DNA of 64,000 bases from Cristatella mucedo (GCA_009760855.2 WPIO01000261.1:1-64000); one strand, 5' to 3'. Positions 11,460 through 23,872 are shown, counted from the first letter of the stretch. The notes: generated from the letters alone by a model not told the origin. Program-made: numbers and translations.

Positions 11460-14400
11460 GCCCCTGTCTTTTAACCGCACTGCAGCGCTGCATCATACAG
11501 TCCACCGGTAGAGAACCGGGGGACGACCTTCTCTGCCCAGTTGCACTTCCAGGTGATAATGTCTTCGTGCCACATGCTGTCTCTGTCTGCCTCACGCTGC
11601 ATACTCTCCGCCGGGCACGGATAACTCACTAAACACTCTTAAAGCTCTGTAACATGCTGCCACTCACTGCTGGACGCCTCATTCTTTCAGCTGCAGTCTG
11701 CCATGCCCAATCATGTGGTTGTTGCAGTATTTCTCGCAAAAGAAGTCTCTCTACCAATCGACGCCGTTGCTCTTTTAGACGATAGCCAACTACAGGCTGT
11801 CTATGTCTTCCACATTCTGCAGTCTGTCTGCCGGGCGGTGCCAACTCTCTGCCGCACGCACCGGGCTCGTTGCTACGCGATGTCTCTTTCTGCCTGGCAA
11901 TGCAGTCCCTAAACCTCAGACATCATGCTGTGGCTCTTGCGATCGATGCCGTATTTCTTGTGAAAGATTCAATTTATTTTGCGAACTATGTCGTTCATCT
12001 CTCGGACAATGCCGTCTCTCAGTCACAAGCTGTATCTCTCTCCCACATGCTGCAGTCAAGCTGCAGTATGCCAAAAACTACCTGCCCCATGCTTCCGAGT
12101 TTCTTCTACACGGTGCGTATCTCTGCTGGATGCTGAATTCTTTAATCAGCTACCGACATGCAACCTATTTTGCGGCTGTAGCTGCTTCTCTTGCAAACGA
12201 TGCCACATCCCATGCTGACGATGCCGACTCTCTTGCGAACAGTGCCGTTTCTTTTGCAACTGATGCCGTCGCTGTAGCTACCGATGCTGTCTTTCTAACG
12301 GACAATGCCTTCTCTCTTACTGATGAAAACGTTTCACTTGCATATGATGCTGTTTTTAATCCACACCCTGTGTATCTGTGCCGCACCCTGAAGTGACTCA
12401 GCCGAATGTCGACGTATCATTGACTAGCACTTGTCACATCTCTCTCGGGAACGATGCCGTCTCTCTTGTGGGCGATGCCGTCTCGCTTGCTGACGGTGCA
12501 TTCTTTATATCACCTGCTGTGTGTGTTATAACCCACGCAGCAGTCTCCCTGCAATGCTGCAAACTCTCTGCCGCAGGCTTCCACCTCTCTGATGCACTCT
12601 GTGTTTCTCTGCTGCATATTGCAGTCTCTATGCCACATGCCTCTACACCGTATTAATGACGGTTGATGCCGTATTTCTTGTAAAAACGTTCTCCATTTCA
12701 GCGAAAGAAGGTATTTTTCTCGCGGGCGATGTCATATTTCTTGTAGAAGACGCCGTACCTATTGCCAACGATGTTGTCTGTGCACCAAATGTTGCGTCTT
12801 TTAGCCGCATGGTGCCGGCTCTTCTCCGAACGCTTCAGTCTCACCACACACTCAAGTCTCTACTTCACGCTTCGGACTCTCTTATACACTATGCGTCTTT
12901 CTGTTACATTCTGCTGTCTCTCGGCCGCATATTGCCACGCAATGTCTCACGGGTTGTAGTAGTAGCTCTTGAGAACGATGCCATTTACCTTACGAACGAT
13001 ACTGTCTCTGTTGCAAACGATACCGTCTCTCTTTCTCATGATGCCACTGCTCTTTCTCATGATGTGGACTCTCTTTCAGACTATTTCGTCTGTCCTTCGG
13101 ATGATGCCATCCATAATGCAGACGATAGAGTCTCCACGCCATATGTTGAATCTTTTAGCTGCGTGCTCCAGTCTCTCAATTCCGTCTGTCTTCGGACGAT
13201 ACAGTGCTCATGGCATATGCTTTAACTTTCTGCCTCACCCTGCAGACTTTCTGTGGCACACGTCAATTTCCCTAAAAACGCTTACGCCTTCCTGATAGAT
13301 TCTGTGTCTCTCTGCTGAATGCGTGATTCTTTCACTTGCACTCTGAAATGCCATATCTCTACTGGTTGTTGCCGAATGTTTCGCAAACGGCGCCGTATAT
13401 CTACCGAGTGATACCTTTGCTCTTTCGGACGGTGCTATCAGCCGACTACATGCCAGGGATGGTTTCCTTATGCTGCCGTCTCCCAGCCTCACATTTCGGG
13501 CTTTCTCATAGAAGCTGTGACTCTCTGCTGCATGCTGTAGTCTCACTGCTGCATACGCCCCTGACGTCAAAGTTGCAGTTGATGCCGTATCTCTTGTGGA
13601 CGATGCCATTTCTCTTGCCGACGATGTCTTCTTTAAGTCACTTGCTGCTTCTTTCAGTCGCATGCTGCAAACTCTCTGCAGTACGCTTCAAACTCTCTGC
13701 CTCAAGGATCTGGCTCTCTGCTACCTACTGTGTGTTTCCGCTACATACTGCAGTCTCTCAACCGCATATCTTCATACCGTGTCTCTCACGATCAATACCG
13801 TATTTCCCGCAAACGAGTATGTCTATTTTTGAACGATGCCGTATTTCTTGCGGACTATGCTGTCTCTCATTCACAGGCTCCGTCTCTCTGCCACACGCTG
13901 GAGCCTCTCTTCTGCACGCCAAAAACTCCCTGTCGCTCGCTTTCGGATCTCTAATGCACCATCCGTCTGACGGCTGGACTCATGACCCTCTCCACCGCCA
14001 CTGCCAAGCAACATCTCTTATAGCTGTAGCCGATTCTCAAGCGAACAATGCCATCTTTCATTAGGGTGGTCCCGTCTCCCTTGTGGATGAGCCATCTCTC
14101 TTGCGAACGATGCCGTCTCTCTTGCAACGATGCCATCAGTCTAGCTACCGCTGCCGTCTCTTTTGAGGAAAATAATTATAATATTAATAATAATGCACTT
14201 GACATAGCGTCCTCAGAGAACTCAATCTCTCTCTCTAGGCGTTTTACATTTGCGGCAAAGGGAAATGCAAATGAATGGCCAGTAATATCATGCTTGATAA
14301 ACAAACAACATGAATAACATGGTTAGGGGTGACATGCACAGGGTCAGCATGCAAATGGTGTTAGTGGCAGCATGCACAGTGTCAGCAAGCACAGGCACAT

Positions 14401-16340
14401 CAAGGACGAATCCCATGCCTTCTTTTTTTCGGACGACGACGTTTCTATTGCGGATGATGTGTCTTATCGGCATACAGCATATATGGGCAGCACACTGCAG
14501 GAACTTCGCTGCATTTTGCCTTACCATTTGTGATTCGGTTGTAGCCGTCTTTTTTGTGAGCGAGGCTGTGTATCCAGCAGACGACGTCGTCAGTTATGAA
14601 TAGGATACCATCTCTCTTGCGGACAATGCCCTCTCCCTCGCATGCGATGCATTCTTTATGCCATATGCCGTGTCTTTGTACCAAATGCTGTAGTCTCGAT
14701 GCCACACACTGCCAACTCTCTGCTCCATGCTTTCGGCTCTCTGTTACAAGCTGAGTCTGTCTGCTGAACGCTGCAGCCTGTCAGCCCAATGCGTCTGTGC
14801 CCTATTAGTTGCGGTCGCTTCCTTATTTCTTGCGAAATATTTTGTCACTTTAACGAAAGATGACTTCCCTCTGCAGGTGATGCCATCTGTCTTGCAGACG
14901 ATGCCGTCTCCTTGCGCACGTTGAATTCTCTATGCCACATTCTGTTTCTTTCTACTGCATGCTGCAGTGTCCTTGCAGCCTGATGCAGTCTGTCTACAAC
15001 GTACAGACAAAGTCTCTATACAAAATATAGATACAAAGTCTCTAGAGTGCTTCGGGGCTCTCGAATACACCATGGTTCTCTCTGTTGCATGCTGCAGTCT
15101 CTCTTCCTGCTATGCCACATCTCATGCAGTTGTAGCCTTCTATGCTGTGAACGATGCCCTCTATCTTGCGAACAATGACATCTCTCTTGGTGCGGATGAT
15201 GCTGTCCGTATTGCAGACGATACCGTCTCTACGTCACATGTTGACTCTTTTTGCAGCTGCAGCCTTTCCTCAGCATCCTGCCATGCCATATCACATGCGT
15301 TGTAGTCTATTCTCTTGCGAACGATGGCGTCTCTGTTGGGTAGAATGACATCCTTCTTCCACACGACGCCTCTGTCTTGCTTACGATTCCGTCTGTCTAG
15401 CGGACAATACTGTCTTCATGCTATATGCAGCTTCTTTCTGCCACATGCCGCAGACTCTCTGCCGTACGCTAACAACTCACTACCCACTCATCCGGTTCTC
15501 ATGTACATACAGTGCCTCTCTGCGGAATCCTGATTTTTCAGCCCCATTCTGCCATGACCCATCTCTTGTATTAATTGCCGTATCTCTTGCACACGCAGCC
15601 GTTTTTCGCTAATGATGCTGTCGCTGCTTCGAATAAGCTATCTGCCAACCAAAGCCTGTGGATATATTCTGCATTCGGCAGTTTCACTGCCCCACGTTGC
15701 ACAATCTCTGCTGCAATCTTCCGGTTTTCTCTTAGACTGTATGACTCTCTGCTGCATGCTGCAGTTTCTCTGCTGCATACTTGCATGACGTAAATGTTGC
15801 AGTGGATGCCGTTTCTCTTGTCGACGACACCGTTATTATTGCGGATGGTGCTGCGTCTCGACAACCTACAGCCTATCTGTGTCTCTGCCATGTTTTGCCG
15901 TGCCAATTCAATTTTGTGTGTAGCAGTCTCTTGTGAATGACGCCTTGTCTATAGCGGACAATGCCTTCTCTCTTGAGGATGATGCCGTCTCCCTTGGGGA
16001 TGACGAATTATTTGTGCATCATGCTGTCTTTTAACCGCGCGCTGCACTCTCTCTGCCACGCTCTGAAAACTCTCTGTGGCAAGCTTGCGGCTGTCTGATA
16101 GTGGCTGCGTCTCTCTTCGGTGTGCTGCAGTCTCTGTTCTACATGCATCTATTCCGTATTAGTTGTGGTTCATACCGTATTTCTGTTGAACAATCTAGTC
16201 AGTCACTTTAGCGAACGATTACTTGACTATTTTGGTTGATGCCGTCTGCCATGCTGACCCAGCCGTCCGTACTGCAGACTGTGCCGCCTCCACGCCACAT
16301 GTTGCCTCAATTAGCGACATGCTGCAGAATCTGATGAAGA
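11460..16340. repeat. large degenerate 21-bp minisatellite array, two unit types
   Basis: About 4.9 kb built from 21-base units of two kinds. Type 1 has consensus GATGCCGTCTCTCTTGCGAA(C), clearest at 12195-12350, where successive units sit exactly 21 bases apart, and at 12975-13080. Type 2 resembles CTGCCGCATGCTGCAGTCTC and separates type 1 blocks. Because 21 is a multiple of 3 and the units lack stops, long open frames appear on both strands, reading as seven-residue repeats (for example DAVSLAN on plus). These frames break often and I do not regard them as genes. An L2 tail interrupts the array at 14170-14415. Confidence 0.8.
14170..14415 (-). mobile_element. L2-clade LINE 3' tail inside the 21-bp array
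   Basis: An AT-rich (AAT)-like end, the conserved block beginning TGCACTTGACATAGCG, the GGTTAGGGGTGACATGCACA block and a 5' truncation near CAAGGACGAATCCCA. Array sequence resumes on both sides, so the LINE inserted into an existing array. Noncoding. Confidence 0.8.
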
Positions 16341-17560
16341 ATGCAGAAGAGCGACTATGATGCCGACATCAGCCCCTTTAGGCCGGTCGAAACGCTATCT
16401 AAACGCTCGAGCGACAGAAAGCAGCTAAACCTAAAGCCACCATCTAAATTGCCGAAGCTGAAGCAGATTGGCGAGACTCGGTGGTCGCGTCGAGTGTATG
16501 GGCTTATCGCCACCATGCATGCCTGCGGCCCTCTGTGACTGGCACTTACAAAAATCGCTACCGAGGAAACCGATGCGAAACATACCACTGAGGCGACAAG
16601 GCTGCGGTCTTAGGCTTGAGTTAATATTCATGTCTCTCATTATCAAGGTTCTAGAGCTGAGTCGTAATCTGTCCGAGATGCTGCAGTGGCAAAGCCAAGA
16701 CGTTAGTAGTACAGCAGCTCCGCTAGCTTACACCATTGTCCAGCTCAGGACGAGGTAGCATCACCGTGGCCGTGACCCTGGTAACGCAGCGGCACGGGCT
16801 GCTCACGCCATTGGCCAGGTCAGGGAGATGCCTAGCGACGCTGCCAATATCCGTGCGATTTGTGATAAGGCCGAGGATTTTGCTCGGCAGCACAATGTCT
16901 CCATATTCGCTAACGACAGCAGCATGCATAAGCAGCCGGGCGACATTCCCACTGGCGACCGCATATCAGGCACATCGATCCTTCCACAACCATCCTGGAC
17001 TGGTGTCCCATCCAAATTTTCTACGTCGTATTGGATAAAATTATGCATGAGCTGGACTGTCGTTTCAACTATTCGCATTGGCAAGTACTCAAAGCCGCCC
17101 GAGGTTTCATGTCGTGAAACTTTTGGCAATTTGATCAGGCCTTAATCATCCAGAGTTCACACATTAATATTAGAAACCAATGGACTTCCCGGTAGTGCAA
17201 CGAACCAGTAGCGAGCACTCTATTGCCTGAGTCGCAAGGCCGTGTCATTTGCGGTATATATCCAGGTGCATTCAACAATGTCACCACTCTGCAAGGCGTG
17301 CTGCACCTTTTGATCCGCAAAAGCAACGACCTTTAAATGACGCAGAAGTACATAGAATGGCAACAACAATCTCGGTTTCTTCTACCAGCCCGGATCGATC
17401 GTTCTCGGTGATGTGCGTGCCTTCACAAGGAAGAAACGTCTCAGTGACACGCTGCTGATTTTGATTGAGCTAGAAATAGATTACGGCAACTGCGTCGATT
17501 TAAATATGATGACCGACTGGTTCCTTGACCTCCTCGGCCACTGGAGAAACGGGCATCTTA
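16330..17560 (+). pseudogene. hAT-superfamily transposase relic (ZMYM-like type)
   Basis: Plus-strand pieces in changing frames carry landmarks of hAT transposases in the right order. At about 16455-16510 the wording LKQIGETRWSRR matches the conserved L-x-x-L-x-x-TRW segment that follows the first catalytic region. Near 16660-16750 is a helix-rich LSEMLQ segment; near 17015-17100 a second-frame piece reads VLDKIMHELDCRFN, a typical helix before the C-terminal part; and at 17360-17530 there is the C-terminal dimerisation region, with SVSSTSPDRSFS followed after a frame change by RLSDTLLILIE. No N-terminal zinc finger, terminal inverted repeats or 8-bp target duplication were identified. Frame changes near 16740, 17010 and 17420 make it inactive. 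Confidence 0.65.
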
Positions 17561-17599
17561 TTCTGAATTCGGATTGGTCAAGTCTTGGAAAAAGCCGAT

Positions 17600-18142
17600 G
17601 CTCAAGCAGCAGCTCTGTACCGGAAAAAAACGTTTCGTTCTGCCGACGCCTGCACTTAAGAAATGTTTTCAGGTGGGAGAGCCTAGGTCGATTTGGAGAG
17701 CTGGCTAGCTGCCGGCATAAGAGAACTTAATTTATATTCAGGCGCTTCACGTACGAAACGCATCTAAATCACCTGGCGCCCAACATCAAATATGTTCACC
17801 TTAACCGCTGGGCCAAGTAAGCACGGCGCGAGCACTACTGACTTTCTTGCACGATCCAGCAAGGATATCTTGGTAAAATAAAATCATCTCACTGGAAGAG
17901 CTTTACGGAGCTGAGTGACCTTTCGCCATTAGGAGAGGTTCTTGTGACTATACGTTTTAAAGTGATATAATTCCTTACAATATTTTCAGGATAGTCCAAA
18001 AAATATTAGCAACCTTGAACGCTTTTAAATAATTTGTAGCAGTTTTATACTGCGACTTCCGGCGTATGTCTTGGAACAAATAAACATAATCTTCATTACT
18101 GCCAGAAAAATCAACGATGCAATCATACAAAACCCCATCTCC
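17600..18142. other. no gene recognised
   Basis: Between the hAT relic and the pyrimidine-rich repeat. The last hAT-like frame continues to about 17730 without recognisable motifs; beyond it nothing coding is evident. Confidence 0.5.
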
Positions 18143-18425
18143 GAGTCTCTCTCTCTCTCTCCCTTTCTGTCTGTCCCTCTCTCGGTATGTCTTTCTGTCT
18201 CCATGTCTGTATCTCTGTCTGTCTCTCTGCCTTTGTGTCTCTCTGTCTTCGTGTCTCTCCTTCTCTCTGTCTTTGTCTCTCTTTGTCTTTGTGTGTGTCT
18301 CTCTCTCTCTTTATCTTTGTGTCTCTCCTTCTTTGTGTCTCTCGGCCTCTCGGCCGCTGTCTTTCCGTTTCTCAGTCTCTCTCAGTCTCTGTCTCTCTAT
18401 GTCTCGTTTGCTATGTCGCTGTCTG
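18143..18425. repeat. pyrimidine-rich CTCTGTCT-type simple repeat
   Basis: Almost 300 bases of C and T with regular TCTGTCTCTCTC and TTTGTGTCTCTC words. It opens several serine/leucine-rich frames that are artefacts of composition. It lies about 400 bases left of the left Polinton inverted repeat. Confidence 0.9.
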
Positions 18426-18829
18426 TCGCTATTGCAGCAAGTTCGCACATTGGTGGCTGCGAGCCACTTAGCCCGACTGGTTCTAACTAGCTCAGGCTGG
18501 TTTCCCGGCAGACAATTTATTTTCACGGCTTGGTTGCAATCGCACACTCTGCAGCCATATTAACCTATGCCACTCAGAGCTTATGGATGGACGGAGAGGT
18601 CCAATTTATAGAAGCTACGGAGATTCTCAGTATCAGCCGAGCTGATCGCGGATGTACTCGATTACCGAGGCGGTTTCTGCTTCAAATATCCGTCCTGCTT
18701 TCGCCCACATCACAAGTCTCGTTCCTGCTCTACCGCTTTGACTGAATGATGGTTGAACTCCACGGTGCATGGCTGTGCTCACCGCCTGAAAATTGATATT
18801 CTAAGTCAATAGCGATCGCCAGCTGATGA

Positions 18830-19200
18830 GTATTTTTACTTTTAACACCTAAATTTTTTTCGTTATTTTTCGTAGGTCTACTCGAGAATCTCAGCAAGCA
18901 TAGCCTAAAATGTGGAAATAAACATCATTAGATCAGTGGCCCTTAGACTGCTTACAGCCTGCTATAACCAACTTTTTGTATTGTCATCTACCTTTTACAC
19001 CAAGTTTTTTTATTTCTCGTATTGTTATCAACATTTTACGCCAATTTTTGTTTTTGTATGTCATCTTCCTTGTACGCCACACTTTTTCAATCTCAAAAAG
19101 CAGGGTAGTAAAATGCAGATCGACGGATCAGTGGTCCTTCAGTTTTTCTAGTACATAATAATAATATTTGTTTCCGAATAGCATCCTATATAAATTAAAG
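18830..19200 (+). repeat. left terminal inverted repeat of Polinton relic 2
   Basis: Reverse-complement similarity to 30918-31260 runs through the words CTCGAGAATCTCA, AGCCTAAAATG, ATCAG-GGCCCTT, GTACGCCACACTTTTTCA, GTAGTAAAATGCA and CCTATATAA in matching order. Inside the repeat, three imperfect 35-41-base units start at about 18980, 19021 and 19057, each with a TCATC-CCTTTTACGCCA-like word. Confidence 0.75.
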
Positions 19201-19209
19201 AATTAGAGC

Positions 19210-20045
19210 GATAATTATATTTAATATGTTTGCATTACTTGATATAGTAAATTAATGCCTGTCTGAGGATTAGCAATGTGGCTTCCAAGGAGCCAACTAG
19301 AACAATTATTTTATTCGCACAATCGCTACGATATAACTATTTTCAAGTATTGCGGCAAAGGTATATTTGTTCCAACCAGAGTAGCTGATCTTAATATTGT
19401 TTTCAATCAATGTACCACTAAGAGAAATAGTTCTTGCTTGATTGATAACCTTACAAAAAAAAGATAGAAAAATGTTGTTCTTAGATTTGTTAGATACATT
19501 TATCCATAGAATATCGTCTCCTGTAAGAAATTATATTGAACATGGAAGGAGGAAAGAGATAAAAAAATGGAAATATGATTGCAGATAAAAGGCTGACCGA
19601 AATAGCGATAATTAAATTTATTTTATCAGGAGTAAAAGTAGACCACTGCATATAGCATATCCTGCGTGTGTGATAAAGATAAAAACGATTGGAAATGTAG
19701 GACTAATTACAGTGTTGAAATGAGTAAATTGGAAATTGCGTATGCTGAATGCGAGTAAAGAATGACATTTTTACCACGTTGGCAAGCTGAATACAAAATT
19801 AGTAGATTACCCGCGGCAGATAAAAACAAAAGTAAAAACATATTTGGTCAGCACAAGTCATACAATTTGGTCAGCTTGGTGTGGAGCTCTAATGGATAAA
19901 AAATCATGAAACATTTCACGAATTTAAAAAAAATGTGTAGAGGTTAAAAAAAGACGAGCAAAAAGAAGGGCAAGAACCATCCTGCCCATATGCACTGTCT
20001 GCAATGATAGCAGCAGTTGATAGTGTTCTAGCAGGAATTGATAAA
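19210..20045 (+). pseudogene. broken ORFs next to the left inverted repeat
   Basis: A 64-codon plus-strand frame at 19276-19467 is followed by further short readable pieces to about 20045 (for example around 19680-19900), broken by stops. AT-rich codon use fits the viral element. No motif was recognised. They face the minus-strand integrase gene, so they would be convergently transcribed. Confidence 0.3.
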
Positions 20046-20055
20046 CGTAAAGGAT

Positions 20056-20900
20056 CTACTCTAGAATCAAATTGAAAAAAATTGTTTCAAAGAAGACACG
20101 TGCTTTTTCTGATAACGTCATAACCCAAGAAGAATTTGATGATATGCTTAGATAAACTTTAGATCGGATATGTAGCTCTTCTTCTTTTCTCATCTTCACC
20201 TTCGACTGGTTGTAATAGGTATCTGACAGTTGTTCCAAGTTCTAATAACTCTTCTTGTCTTCCTACTTTTCTATTGCAATCTGGTTTCCTTAGTTTAACT
20301 ATCTCCTTTTTCATGGCTTTAGAAGGTTCTTCGTCAATTGAGATTGTGAAGTTATTGTTGAGATAATCTACAATCTTAGCTAAGCTATTAATCCATTCTT
20401 GGTTGTTAACATAATCTCCTGTATTACAATGTTCTATTTTTTTTCGAAACGAGCAATAAAAGCTCTTTCTGCTATTGCTCGATTCATTCTTTCAACAACT
20501 GTGACACTCTTCTTACAAGTAGATTATAGTACACGTACTCCAACGCCTATTCATTTCTTTCTTGAAATTTTCTTTTAAACTTTGATCCAGGATCAGCTGC
20601 TATCTTATTTAGCCATGTAAAAGGGCCGTTTGAGTAAAGGTCAATTATTGCTTGTGTTACTTCTTTAAATGAGTTGGCTGTAAGTGCTCTTGAGTCTTTA
20701 TATCTACTAGCAACATCAATGACACTTACTGCATATTTGTATCCAGAATGAATGTAGGCGTATGTGATATGTCTGTGTGATGACATTCATTAGGCGCAAC
20801 TCTGTCAAAGAAACCTTCTGGAATCTTTTTTGCTCTTGGTTTGAATACTTAGCTTACATCTGAATCATGATCAATCGTACCTTATTTTTTCTTTTAGAGT
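20056..20900 (-). pseudogene. retrovirus-like (DDE) integrase relic of Polinton type
   Basis: The catalytic core is readable at 20547-20786 on the minus strand: a YKYAVSVIDVASRYK strand with the first Asp, and downstream ADPGSKF with the second Asp in the D-x-G-S-x-F context. In another frame just after it (about 20480-20510) comes VVERMNRA, the usual E-R-x-N-R segment with the catalytic Glu. A C-terminal part follows at about 20150-20240 with RRAT-like wording, as in Polinton and adintovirus integrases. At least one frame change separates core and Glu, and several stops follow, so it is inactive. The enzyme would insert the linear element into the host genome, giving short target duplications. 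A Ginger or Gypsy integrase is the alternative, but the capsid neighbours favour Polinton. Confidence 0.7.
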
Positions 20901-21330
20901 TAGAAATGGCATTCTATAGAAATAGAAATATTTTGTAAGATTGCTTGAAAGACTGTGACGGAACTTGAATATCAAGAGTCAGGCCAATCTGTTTGTAAAC
21001 AAATAACTCTAAGCCCTACGTTAAAATATGAAATACGACGTGATATGTGTGATCTAGATAGAACTGAAAGAGCTTCATTTTGGAATCCTACGCAACCACG
21101 AATAATTAATATGCTCACATTGTCACTACGCTACTAATAGGAATTCCAAGGAAACATCTATTAAACTATAGAGCCTTGCAAGCTAACACTTTACAAAAGG
21201 TGTGCAGAAATATTGCATCCTCATCATTGCTCAAGTCATGAGGCCATTCTTTTGTTTCTAAAATGTTTATCTTTGTAAAAGGTAAGCCTAAAGCTACCAA
21301 ATTCAAAAGACTTATTGTTTTATTGGTTCA
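20900..21330. other. unassigned part of Polinton relic 2
   Basis: Readable but broken pieces on both strands, including a 60-codon plus frame at 20955-21137 and a minus-strand piece near 21190-21310. They lie between integrase and the fibre-like gene. No motif recognised. Confidence 0.3.
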
Positions 21331-22300
21331 TTTGTTTTTCTCATGGAAGTATATCACTAGCTAAGATATCGATTCTGAGATTTCCTAGATTATGAATGAA
21401 GTACTATTCAGTAGGCACTCTTTTTAAGAAAGCACGGTATTTAAAATCTGTTCCTGTAGTTACAGTAATTGTAGTATGTATTTCTTTAGACAAAACAAAA
21501 GTGTCTGTGCTAGGTCCTATGAAAACGCATTTAGATGAACTAATAACCATCGTACTTAACATTAATAATGGCGGTGCATTCTTATTAGTCCATGAATAAT
21601 TAACAGAAGTTGTTATACAACGTTGTTATACAATGCGTTGATCTAAGATTGAGTGATACTGGAATTACGTCAATCATTTTCTATCGTCTTATCAACGTAA
21701 GATTTAGTTGGTACATCACTTCGATTAGCAGGATTTGAATCCTTAACAATAATATTCTCATTCATATTCACAGAACAACTAGCAGGTTTACCATTAATTT
21801 TATTTCATCTTGTTTTAGTCCACCACATGTAACACAAAAGTCATCGGGCAGAATAGTTGGTGTTTAATTGCTTGAGTTTCAGTAAGCAGAAGTAATAGCA
21901 AATCGATTCGTATTTAGGTCTCCTGTAATTGTATCAATAGATTTATTAGCAGAATTGCTTTACTGACTGACATAATCAGCATCACTAGTATTAACTCCAG
22001 GTTCAAGATTAACACCTTGTTGGCCTTTGAAATTAACGGATCCATTTCCTATTACCATGAAGTTGGAGTTGGCAGAGCTCTTTGTAACAGCATCAGAACA
22101 GTTCACGTGATCATGTATGGTCGATAATCCTATTTCCTTTTGCATCAAGATCAGATAATAGACAACCATTTATTATTTTGACCGATGCACAAAGATCTAT
22201 TACTCGATTCATCTGTATATTCAAAAATTAAAAATTTTCATCTATATAACACTTTTTTAATAAAAAAAAAGCTATTACTGCAAAGCTTCCAAGATCTTTT
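21330..22300 (-). pseudogene. fibre-like attachment protein relic with shaft repeats
   Basis: The minus strand carries shaft-type repeats of the pattern N-x-N-x-[IFM]-x-N-...-V-x-x-x-D-A-V-x-[KT]-x-[SY]-V, seen at about 21990-22110 and again near 21690-21760 (SDVPTKSYVDK). Such repeats occur in trimeric fibres of phages and large DNA viruses. A glycine-containing spacer (CGG at about 21820) lies between repeats, as in the homologous gene of relic 3. The distal part, about 21345-21600, is a long open frame rich in Thr, Ser and Val that could be the C-terminal knob. Stops and frame changes occur between segments. The attachment role is inference from repeat architecture. Confidence 0.45.
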
Positions 22301-22311
22301 TCATGTACTAA

Positions 22312-23432
22312 TAATAGTAATAATAATAATGCACTTGATAAAGCGCACTCTGAGAACTCAATCTCTTTCTAGGCGCTTTACAATTGCTGCAATGGGAAAT
22401 GCAATTGAATGGTGAGTAAAATCATGCTTGAAAAATAAACAAAATTAATAACATGGTTAGGGGTGACATGCACAGGGTCAGCATGCAAATGTGGTTAGTG
22501 GCAGCACGCACAGTATCAGCACACATAAGCACATGAAGGACGAATCACATGGGCCCACTAAATGCTGTCCTAAATAGGTGTGTTTTCAAGTTCTTTTAAA
22601 TATGGTCAAGTCAGGGGATGTTCTGAAGCGTCAGGAGGGAGTTCCAGGCTTTGAGAGTCTAGAACTCCCTCCTGACAAGCCCAAATTTTAGCAGCGTTAT
22701 GAAGCTGCAAGTAGGCAGATTTCACTGTGGAGCTGATGTGATAGTCTAACGATAGGTCACTTTGGAACATGACACCTACATTTCGAGCTGATTCAACAGG
22801 AGATAAGCCAGCAAAGCCATTTTTTGAGCGTCGGCCTTTCCAATCTCTGAATCAGAATGGGTTTATCAATAACTAAAAAGTTCGTTTTATTATCGTTTAG
22901 TTAGAGAAAACTTGCTATCATCCATGTGCAGATGTCATGGCATCAATACATGCAGCAAGTGAGATGAGAGAATTTGTAGTGCCTGAAGTTTGAGAGAGAT
23001 CAAAGGACAGGTACAACTGAGTGCCATCCGCATAGAAGGGAAAGCCTGGATTGTGCTTGGCAATCACATCAGCAAGAGGAAGAGCATACACCGTGAAAAG
23101 AACCTGACCTAGCACGGGACCCTGAGGTACCCCATACTTCAAAGGTACGTCGGATGATCTCTGTCCATTCACGTCAATACTCTGGAGTCTCCCACTGAGA
23201 TAGGACCTGAACCATTGCAGAGCGGTGCCAGTGATGCCCAGGCGAGATGAGAGGTTTTCTAAAAGAACTTTGTGGTCGATAGTATCATAGCTGACGAAAA
23301 ATCGAGCAAAACAAGCAGAGACACTCTACCCATGTCGTCATTCCAAAGTAGGTCGTTGTACACCCTAAGCAATGCTGACTTTGTGGAGTGATTAGCTCTA
23401 AAGCTAGACTGTAACTGACTAGTAAGGTATGT
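22312..23432 (-). mobile_element. L2-clade LINE, internally deleted
   Basis: Begins at its 3' end with (AAT)n and the conserved tail. The C-terminal coding part is mostly missing: sequence jumps near 22660 from the end region to the middle of the reverse transcriptase, which is readable at about 22918-23400 (FPFYADGTQLYL with YADG instead of YADD, and GVPQGPVLGQVLFTVY). The flanks show a likely 7-base target duplication, ATGTACT at about 22304 and ATGTATT at about 23431. It is inserted in Polinton relic 2. Confidence 0.8.
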
Positions 23433-23699
23433 ATTATCTATATCAAAGATCTTTTAATGCAATACTTTATGCCTTACCCCTTTCCTTGTCTATGAATAAA
23501 TCTACCATACTAGCTTTTAATATCGAACTTAAAATCAATGTACTTTTCATCGTAAGTATCAACATAAAAATTAGACTCCTGATTTTAATTTTGAACACGT
23601 ATTTACAAGGTATTCAAAATTTACCTGGCTATACAATCTGTTTTTACTTCTTCACAGTTTAAAATAGGAACAGATATTTAAAACTTAGAATAATAACAT
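23433..23699. other. unassigned Polinton relic sequence between two LINEs
   Basis: AT-rich sequence with a plus-strand open frame at 23429-23662 that starts in the LINE junction and has no motif. It continues the element interior downstream of gene F; no product recognised. Confidence 0.35.
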
Positions 23700-23872
23700 T
23701 CCCTTAAGCCTGCAAAATGCAAACCCAGTAAACACTGAGCAGGAGATTGCTTTGATATAAAATCTTTAATAATACTCCTACGCCGTGGACATAATATTTA
23801 AACTGAAGTATTTTCTTTAATTATGCTATCTGGTGAATATCTATTAACACCATCACGATTAAAACATGTATA
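23700..23872 (-). pseudogene. Polinton gene F, distal part (cut by a LINE)
   Basis: Minus-strand piece with NRYSPDSII at about 23825-23850, matching YRYSPTGII at 5415-5440 in relic 1. It is the C-terminal part of gene F, separated from its N-terminal part (24779-25110) by the plus-strand LINE at 23873-24778. Confidence 0.45.

Noticed and set aside
11460-16340. Long overlapping open frames (up to 242 codons) as repeat-protein genes
   Set aside because: They arise from stop-free 21-base units, occur on both strands and several frames at once, and end at random.
18071-18563. Serine/leucine-rich open frames of 94-148 codons
   Set aside because: Entirely explained by the CTCTGTCT-type simple repeat.
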